Origin: Pedobacter sp. UBA1951 | GTDB lineage: Bacteria; Bacteroidota; Bacteroidia; Sphingobacteriales; Sphingobacteriaceae | DNA length: 8,440 bases | NCBI GenBank assembly: GCA_002336465.1 | Contig: DDEP01000079.1 | Span: 1 to 8,440, forward strand | Direction of reading: 5' to 3' | Shown here: positions 1 to 4,842 of the stretch, piece after piece | Layout: every line of letters begins with the position of its first letter | Position numbering within the stretch: position 1 is the stretch's first letter | Made by a program: the position numbers and the translations under genes | The notes under the pieces: model-generated | Database searches by the model: none | Told to the model about the DNA's origin: nothing | What the model saw: only the letters and a program-made list of their open reading frames with translations

Positions 1-82
1 TTAAAATTTAAAAATAACAAATTATTTTACCGATGTTTTAAGGCTACTTGCCGACACTTATTATCAGCTAAACGTAGTGTTA

Positions 83-113
83 TTGTTGAATGTAAATATA
101 GCCAATACCTTTG
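83..113 (+). promoter_or_regulatory. Putative Bacteroidota-type promoter of the LiaF-like/LytS/LytTR operon
   Basis: TTG at 83-85 is followed after 20 nt by TACCTTTG at 106-113, an exact match to the Bacteroidota -7 consensus TAnnTTTG. Transcription would begin around 120, giving a leader of roughly 16 nt before the ATG at 137. The match and spacing are visible in the sequence; promoter activity is inferred. It also argues against translation from the upstream ATG at 77, which would lie upstream of the transcription start. Confidence 0.55.
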
Positions 114-136
114 AATCAACAATTAACACTACAAAA

Positions 137-931
137 ATGGAACAATTTAAAAATAAAGACATGATCAATCGTTCAGGAAAAGTCTGGGCAGGCTTATTCA
201 TAGTTACCATAGGAGCTCTTTTATTACTTAAAAACTTAGGGCTAAATTTACCCGATTGGCTTTTTAGCTGGAGTACCTTTTTAATAGGTTTAGGCCTGTT
301 TATTGGTTTCAAACGTAATTTTGAGGGCTTAGGCTGGTTTATACTAATTGCCGTAGGTAGCTATTTTACCTTAGAAGAAGCCGTACGCAGTTTTGATGTC
401 AGCGATATAGGTTTGCCCATCTTATTATTGGTTATAGGGATATTTCTCATTGTAAAGCCTAAGCGCACAGTAGCAAACAGATGGGTAAGAAGACGTGATA
501 GAATGCGAAGAGGCTTTGACCGTTCTTTTCCGTACAACGAAAGCGATGCATTTGGCACAACCGAAGAAAGGGCCAAAAATACCAGTAATTCAAGTGATTA
601 CTTTGATTCTATAAATATTTTTGGTGGTAGCCAACAAACGGTGTACAGCAAAAACTTTAAAGGTGGGCAAGTTGTTGCCATATTTGGAGGTTGTGATGTT
701 AACCTTACCCAAGCTGATTTTGAAGGCGAGATTGTTATCGATGTAACCGCAATTTTTGGAGGATCTAAAATTATTGTTCCCCAAGGATGGGAAGTTAAAT
801 CGGAGGTTACAGCTATATTAGGTGGTATGGACGATAAGAGAGCAATCGTTCCTTTGAATCCTGAACAGAAAAAGATATTAATTTTAAGAGGGATAGCGAT
901 GTTTGGTGGGATAGAAATTAAAAACTTCTAA
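137..931 (+). CDS. LiaF-like membrane protein with C-terminal GG-turn beta repeat domain
   Basis: A 264-residue membrane protein counted from the ATG at 137. Four hydrophobic segments (about residues 15-32, 43-59, 64-79 and 90-107) resemble the DUF5668/LiaF-type transmembrane module. A basic linker follows (110-130, rich in Arg), which by the positive-inside rule puts the C-terminal half in the cytoplasm. That half (156-264) carries five IFGG-like turns: IFGG at 161, 182 and 206, ILGG at 227 and MFGG at 255, as in the LiaF / 'cell wall-active antibiotics response' C-terminal domain. In Firmicutes, LiaF modulates the LiaS kinase. Here the gene directly precedes a sensor kinase and response regulator, 12 nt from the kinase start, so a regulatory partner role is plausible. 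The start at 137 is chosen because a good promoter match ends at 113. ATG 77 would add 20 residues lacking the usual character, and ATG 161 is a possible shorter start. The Bacteroidota function is inferred, not known. Confidence 0.83.
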   Translation: MEQFKNKDMINRSGKVWAGLFIVTIGALLLLKNLGLNLPDWLFSWSTFLIGLGLFIGFKRNFEGLGWFILIAVGSYFTLEEAVRSFDVSDIGLPILLLVIGIFLIVKPKRTVANRWVRRRDRMRRGFDRSFPYNESDAFGTTEERAKNTSNSSDYFDSINIFGGSQQTVYSKNFKGGQVVAIFGGCDVNLTQADFEGEIVIDVTAIFGGSKIIVPQGWEVKSEVTAILGGMDDKRAIVPLNPEQKKILILRGIAMFGGIEIKNF

Positions 932-943
932 AAACCTACCATC

Positions 944-2005
944 GTGACAGTTACTCCACTATCTATAAAGAATGTAAAAATAACGGCCAGCCTTTTTTTG
1001 GCAGGGTGGGTTGCTGCTTGCGCTTTTGTAATCCATTTGGTTTATGGTTTTGATTGGACCATTGCCATTGCCGACAGCGTGGTTAGCAATCTGCTTTTTG
1101 CCTTAGCCTGTGTGGTAATCAGCAATATACTGGCTTATTATCAGGCTAAAGATGAGAAACTATTGTTCATTGTATTGCTTACAGGGGTTTTGGCTTCGAT
1201 CATTGCCTTCTTGTCTAAATATGCTTTAGTGTATATTTTTGCCAAGCATAATTACTATATCAGTTTTATTAACCTCACGCTTATTTTTAGAGGAATGTTA
1301 GCTTTTGTGATGCTTTTATGGTGTGCTTTAGCTAATATATTATGGTATAGGTTAGAAGAACAGAATGAAGCACAACAGCGTTTATTAGCTACACAAAATT
1401 TGGCAAAAGAGGCTGAATTAAATAAACTGAGGCACCAATTACAACCTCATTTCTTATTTAACAGCCTAAATTCTGTATATGCATTAACTATTGTAAACCC
1501 TAAAGAAGCCGGTACCATGATTACTAAGCTGGCGGCTTTTTTAAGAGGTACTTTAAAGCGCGATGATGAGATCTGGGTTAGCGTAAGTGATGAAATGGAT
1601 TACATAGGGCTTTACTTAGATATAGAAAAAGTAAGGTTTAGCCATCGGTTAAATATAGATATACAGGTAGAAGAAGATACGTCGGATCTTAAATTACCGG
1701 GAACATTATTGCAACCTATTGTAGAAAATGCCATTAAGTTTGGTTTGTATAACACTTCGGCGGCAGTAACTATTGCAATAAAAGTATTTGTAGAAAGCCA
1801 TATTCTTAATATTATTGTATCAAATCCTTTTGACCCCGAAATGCAACTGGCAGAAGGTACAGGTTTTGGATTATCAGCTATTAAAAGAAGATTGTATCTG
1901 CTATTTGCAGATAGTAGCTTGCTGCAAACACAAACCTTAAACAATAATTTGTTCATTACCCAGTTAAAAATACCACAGTCTTATGATCAGAACCATATTA
2001 ATTGA
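944..2005 (+). CDS. LytS/YehU-type sensor histidine kinase
   Basis: A 353-residue membrane histidine kinase of the His_kinase (LytS/YpdA) family. Four hydrophobic helices (about 11-35, 44-66, 73-100 and 105-135) have only very short loops between them, so there is no visible extracytoplasmic sensor domain. A short coiled-coil-like stretch (136-164) leads into the H box QLQPHFLFNSLN, with H169 as the expected phosphorylated residue. The ATPase domain shows the N box LLQPIVENAIKFGL (N262) and the G box GTGFGL (305-310). Position 266 is Phe where many relatives have His. The start is GTG 944, the only reasonable start after the preceding gene's TAA: upstream codons in this frame reach that stop, and the first internal Met is residue 118, inside the membrane region. 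The gene overlaps the response regulator by 23 nt, so the two are surely a cognate pair. The signal is unknown; with no sensor domain, sensing may occur in the membrane or through the LiaF-like partner. Confidence 0.94.
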   Translation: MTVTPLSIKNVKITASLFLAGWVAACAFVIHLVYGFDWTIAIADSVVSNLLFALACVVISNILAYYQAKDEKLLFIVLLTGVLASIIAFLSKYALVYIFAKHNYYISFINLTLIFRGMLAFVMLLWCALANILWYRLEEQNEAQQRLLATQNLAKEAELNKLRHQLQPHFLFNSLNSVYALTIVNPKEAGTMITKLAAFLRGTLKRDDEIWVSVSDEMDYIGLYLDIEKVRFSHRLNIDIQVEEDTSDLKLPGTLLQPIVENAIKFGLYNTSAAVTIAIKVFVESHILNIIVSNPFDPEMQLAEGTGFGLSAIKRRLYLLFADSSLLQTQTLNNNLFITQLKIPQSYDQNHIN

Positions 2006-2726
2006 TGATGAAGCATTGGCAAGAGATGTAATCAAACATTATTTGCAGGCACATAAAGAGATAGAGGTTGTGGCCGAGTGCTGTGATGGTTTTGAAGGCT
2101 TAAAAGCAATTGCCCAACATAAACCAGATTTTATTTTTTTAGATGTTCAGATGCCTAAGATCAATGGCTTTGAAATGCTAGAACTGGTTGATGAGCATCC
2201 TGCCATTATATTTACAACTGCATTTGACGAATACGCCATTAAGGCATTTGAGGTTAATGCTATAGATTATTTATTGAAACCTATTGAGCAATCACGCTTT
2301 GATCAAGCGCTACAAAAATTAAGCGCTAAATTAGCTTCTCGTTCGTCAGATAAAACTACAGAAGAACTGAGTGAAAATGTGGCTTTATCACCTGCACAGC
2401 AAAGCAGGGTGGTGGTTAAAAGCGCCGGAGTAATTAAAATCATACCTGTAGATCAGATCAATTACTTTGAGGCAGATGATGATTATGTAAAAATCAATAC
2501 CACAGAAGGAAATTTCCAGAAGAACAAAACCATGAGCTTTTTTGAGAAAACGCTCAGCGGTAATCAGTTCATTCGCATACACCGGTCTTATATCGTTAAC
2601 CTTGCTCAGGTAACCAAAATAGAGCTGAAAGAGAAAGACAATTACATTGTGCTTTTAAAATCGGGTATATGGTTACCGGTAAGCAAAACAGGATATGCAA
2701 AACTAAAAGAAGCATTAGGCCTATAA
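1983..2726 (+). CDS. LytTR-family DNA-binding response regulator
   Basis: A 247-residue response regulator. The receiver domain (about 2-118) has the acidic pair D8/D9, the phospho-acceptor D54 in IFLDVQMP, T79 and K99 in the LLKP motif. FTTAFDEYAIKAFEVNAIDY (77-96) is the family's typical alpha4-beta5 region. A linker of about 25 residues rich in Ser, Glu and Ala leads into a LytTR DNA-binding domain (about 143-245), recognisable by INYFEADDDYVKI and by IRIHRSYIVNL (197-207). Length is normal for the family. The ATG lies inside the end of the kinase gene in another frame (23-nt overlap), suggesting translational coupling. As in other LytTR regulators it should bind direct-repeat sites upstream of target promoters once phosphorylated. 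Targets cannot be read from the window, though the upstream LiaF-like gene and autoregulation are natural candidates. Confidence 0.95.
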   Translation: MIRTILIDDEALARDVIKHYLQAHKEIEVVAECCDGFEGLKAIAQHKPDFIFLDVQMPKINGFEMLELVDEHPAIIFTTAFDEYAIKAFEVNAIDYLLKPIEQSRFDQALQKLSAKLASRSSDKTTEELSENVALSPAQQSRVVVKSAGVIKIIPVDQINYFEADDDYVKINTTEGNFQKNKTMSFFEKTLSGNQFIRIHRSYIVNLAQVTKIELKEKDNYIVLLKSGIWLPVSKTGYAKLKEALGL

Positions 2727-2741
2727 TCTCAAATAGTTTCA

Positions 2742-2749
2742 TAGATTTG
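2742..2749 (+). promoter_or_regulatory. Putative -7 element of the P1 peptidase gene
   Basis: TAGATTTG is an exact match to TAnnTTTG, in the 61-nt gap after the response regulator. The predicted transcription start is near 2756, about 30 nt before the ATG at 2788. No good TTG sits 17-23 nt upstream, so the -33 side is weak. It suggests the peptidase has its own promoter rather than depending only on the two-component operon. Confidence 0.4.
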
Positions 2750-2787
2750 GGTAAATAACAATAAAGTTTTTTCCGCCTAAACTAATT

Positions 2788-3969
2788 ATGAAACTAAACC
2801 TCAGAAATATTGTGTGTATAACTGCGGCCTTAGGTTTTGCCGCAACGGTTAATGCGCAAGAAAAAAGAGGCCGTGCAAGAGATTTTGGAATCTATACAGG
2901 GATTCTTAAAACAGGTGCCAATAATGCAATAACTGATGTTGCAGGCGTAACGGTAGGTCAGAAAACAGTTATAAAAGGCGATTCTGTACGAACTGGAGTT
3001 ACAGCCATTATTCCACATCAAGGTAATGTTTTTCAAGATAAGGTACCTGCTGCAGTTTATGTAGGTAATGGTTTTGGTAAGTCAATGGGTTTATCGCAGA
3101 TCAAGGAACTGGGAAATATTGAAACACCTATTGTACTCACGAATACCCTAAATACACCTCTTGTGGCCAATGCAGTGCTAGATTATGTACTTGCTTTGCC
3201 TGGAAATGAGAATGTGAAATCGGTAAATGCCATGGTTGGCGAAACCAATGACGGAGGATTAAATGATATAAGAGGCAGGCATGTAAAAGCCGAAGATGTA
3301 ATTGAAGCATTGAAATCGGCTAAACCGGGATTGGTAAAAGAAGGAAATGTAGGTGCAGGTACTGGAACCGAGGCTTTAGGGTTTAAGGGCGGTATAGGTA
3401 CGGCTTCGAGAGTGCTACCCACTTCAAAAGGTGGATATACGGTTGGCGTATTGGTACAATCTAATTTTGGAGGCGTTTTATCCATTAATGGAGCTCCGGT
3501 AGGTAGAGAGTTAAATAATTTCTATATGATGGATAAAACCAAGGTTTATAAAGCCGATGGTTCATGCATGATCATCATCGCTACAGATGCGCCCCTTTCG
3601 GATCGTAATTTAGAGCGTTTGGCTAAACGTTCTTACATTGCTTTTGGCAATGTGGGGGCTTTTTCATCTAACGGAAGTGGAGATTACGCTATAGCTTTTT
3701 CTACTTACCAAAAAAATCGTATTCCTTATAATGCTTCATCCATGGTAAGAAATATAGACGATTTGAACAATGATGATATGTCGCCTTTATTTATGGCGGT
3801 TTGGGAGGCTACAGAAGAAGCATTGCTTAATTCACTGTTCATGGCAGAAGATATGAAAGGAAAAGGAGGTCGTACGGTTAAAGCATTGCCCATAAAAGAA
3901 ACATTAAACATCTTAAAGAAGTATAATGCACTAAACCAAAATAAATTGCCATTGGCAATTGAAAAATAA
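2788..3969 (+). CDS. Exported P1 family (DmpA-type, S58) aminopeptidase
   Basis: A 393-residue member of the DmpA/L-aminopeptidase-D-esterase family of N-terminal nucleophile hydrolases. These cleave themselves into alpha and beta chains and release N-terminal amino acids from peptides, amides or beta-peptides. A signal peptide (KLNLRN, hydrophobic 8-20, cleavage probably after VNA at 23) indicates export to the periplasm. Family marks are visible in order: RARDFGI (29-35), VGQKTV (56-61), GETNDGGLND (151-160), GAGTGTEALGFKGGIGTASR (189-208), GVLVQSNFG (220-228), the self-cleavage site DGS with predicted nucleophile S259 (cut between G258 and S259), ATDAPL (265-270) and SSNGSGDYAIAFST (293-306). 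Cleavage would give a beta chain of 135 residues, in line with DmpA. Substrate specificity cannot be told from sequence. The racemase gene follows after 37 nt on the same strand and may be co-transcribed. Confidence 0.93.
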   Translation: MKLNLRNIVCITAALGFAATVNAQEKRGRARDFGIYTGILKTGANNAITDVAGVTVGQKTVIKGDSVRTGVTAIIPHQGNVFQDKVPAAVYVGNGFGKSMGLSQIKELGNIETPIVLTNTLNTPLVANAVLDYVLALPGNENVKSVNAMVGETNDGGLNDIRGRHVKAEDVIEALKSAKPGLVKEGNVGAGTGTEALGFKGGIGTASRVLPTSKGGYTVGVLVQSNFGGVLSINGAPVGRELNNFYMMDKTKVYKADGSCMIIIATDAPLSDRNLERLAKRSYIAFGNVGAFSSNGSGDYAIAFSTYQKNRIPYNASSMVRNIDDLNNDDMSPLFMAVWEATEEALLNSLFMAEDMKGKGGRTVKALPIKETLNILKKYNALNQNKLPLAIEK

Positions 3970-3980
3970 ATCTATCTTTA
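3944..3980 (+). promoter_or_regulatory. 17-nt palindrome overlapping a possible racemase promoter
   Basis: AATTGCCA (3944-3951), a central T and TGGCAATT (3953-3960) form a perfect 8+1+8 inverted repeat at the very end of the peptidase gene. TTG at 3952-3954, inside the palindrome, lies 18 nt before TATCTTTA (3973-3980), which matches TAnnTTTG except for the last base. This could be a promoter of the racemase gene with an overlapping operator. The palindrome also encodes the peptidase C-terminus (LPLAI), so chance is a real alternative. Confidence 0.3.
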
Positions 3981-4006
3981 GATTACATTTACAGTTGTAA
4001 CACCAT

Positions 4007-4747
4007 ATGATAGGAATAGTGGGAGGAGTAGGACCCTTAGCAGGTTTAGATGTATTTAAAAAAATAATAGAAGAAACAGAGGTAGAAACAGATCAAGATC
4101 ATTTACCAGTCTTGTTAATGTCTTACCCGCATAAAATAGTTGACCGAACTGAATATATAGTAGGTAAAGTAAACACAAATCCTGGTTTTGCATTGGCAGA
4201 TATTATAAGAAGTTTAGCAGCTAATGGTGCTAAAGTTGCAGCTATACCTTGTAATACTGCACATGCTGAACCAATCTTCTCGGTAATAGAGGGTGAGCTT
4301 GAAAAAAGCGGCACGGCCATACAACTCTTACATTTAGTAAGAGAAACGGCAAAATATATCAAAGCAACTTCTCCCCAAGCTAAAGTAGCTGTATTATCAA
4401 CAACGGGTACCCGAAATACAGGTTTATATAAAGCCCATCTTGTAGAACAGCAGTTAGAAGTTCTTGAACTTACGGATGCTTGGCAAGAGCGTGTACATGA
4501 AGCTATTTATAGCAAATCATATGGCATAAAGGCATTTTCATCTCCTGTAAAAGATAAAGCAGTAGAAGAGCTTACGCTAGCTATGGATGAATTTGTTAAA
4601 CAAGGAACCACGCACTTTGTATTGGGTTGTACAGAATTACCTTTAGCTTTGACACAGAACCAGTATAAGAGCTTGCCTTTAATTGATCCTAATCGCATCA
4701 TTGCTCGCGCCTTGATCAATGTCGTTGCTCCCGAGAAGTTAAAATGA
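4007..4747 (+). CDS. Aspartate/glutamate racemase family protein
   Basis: A 246-residue protein of the PLP-independent Asp/Glu racemase superfamily, which inverts the alpha-carbon of acidic amino acids with two cysteines acting as acid and base. Visible marks are the N-terminal IGIVGGVGPLAG (2-13), PHKIVDRTEYI (41-51), the first catalytic cysteine C82 in PCNTAH (81-86), VAVLSTTGTRNTGLY (127-141) and the second catalytic cysteine C208 in GCTELPL (207-213). Both cysteines are present, which favours a racemase over the single-cysteine decarboxylase or isomerase relatives. Two tandem Rossmann-like halves fit the length. There is no signal peptide, so it should act in the cytoplasm. The substrate (aspartate, glutamate or another amino acid) cannot be decided. 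It is not clearly the essential glutamate racemase MurI, whose N-terminus and cysteine contexts differ. It follows the exported P1 peptidase closely and converges on the AsmA gene. Confidence 0.92.
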   Translation: MIGIVGGVGPLAGLDVFKKIIEETEVETDQDHLPVLLMSYPHKIVDRTEYIVGKVNTNPGFALADIIRSLAANGAKVAAIPCNTAHAEPIFSVIEGELEKSGTAIQLLHLVRETAKYIKATSPQAKVAVLSTTGTRNTGLYKAHLVEQQLEVLELTDAWQERVHEAIYSKSYGIKAFSSPVKDKAVEELTLAMDEFVKQGTTHFVLGCTELPLALTQNQYKSLPLIDPNRIIARALINVVAPEKLK

Positions 4748-4750
4748 ATA

Positions 4751-4776
4751 GATCCTGAAACGAGTTCAGGATGACG
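4751..4776 (+). repeat. REP-like hairpin repeat, unit 1
   Basis: A 26-nt unit begins 3 nt after the racemase stop. A perfect 8-bp stem, ATCCTGAA (4752-4759) with TTCAGGAT (4765-4772), encloses a 5-nt loop, and GACG follows (4773-4776). Its reverse complement matches the type of short dispersed hairpin I recall between genes in Pedobacter and related genomes; that is memory, not a search. It can also act as the 3' end structure of the racemase transcript. Confidence 0.75.
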
Positions 4777-4803
4777 TTAAAATAGTGATTATGGAAGCTC
4801 ACT

Positions 4804-4829
4804 CGTCATACTGAATTTAGTTCAGTACC
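4804..4829 (-). repeat. REP-like hairpin repeat, unit 2 (inverted copy)
   Basis: A 26-nt unit in inverted orientation to the copy at 4751-4776, 27 nt away. CGTC (4804-4807) precedes a perfect 7-bp stem, TACTGAA (4809-4815) with TTCAGTA (4821-4827), and a 5-nt loop. Its reverse complement agrees with unit 1 at 19 of 26 positions. Four of the differences are in the loop, two form one compensated stem pair (C-G to A-T), and one is at the second base of the unit. It lies just beyond the end of the minus-strand AsmA gene, and a T-rich run (4830-4844) follows on the plus strand, so the pair may work as a bidirectional terminator. Confidence 0.72.
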
Positions 4830-4842
4830 TTTGGTTTAATTT

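Noticed and set aside
77..136. Upstream ATG at 77 as the start of the LiaF-like gene
   Set aside because: It lies upstream of an exact TAnnTTTG match at 106-113, and the added residues do not look like a LiaF-type N-terminus.
171..177. TTCAGGA as part of a third REP-like unit
   Set aside because: No matching stem arm or GACG nearby, and it lies in coding sequence.
3183..3485. Minus-strand open frame of 100 codons inside the peptidase gene
   Set aside because: Proline-rich shadow of the Gly-rich coding strand; the plus-strand frame has all the family motifs.
4007..4747. Assignment as the cell-wall glutamate racemase MurI
   Set aside because: The cysteine contexts (PCNTAH, GCTELPL) and N-terminus fit the broader Asp/Glu racemase group rather than typical MurI.
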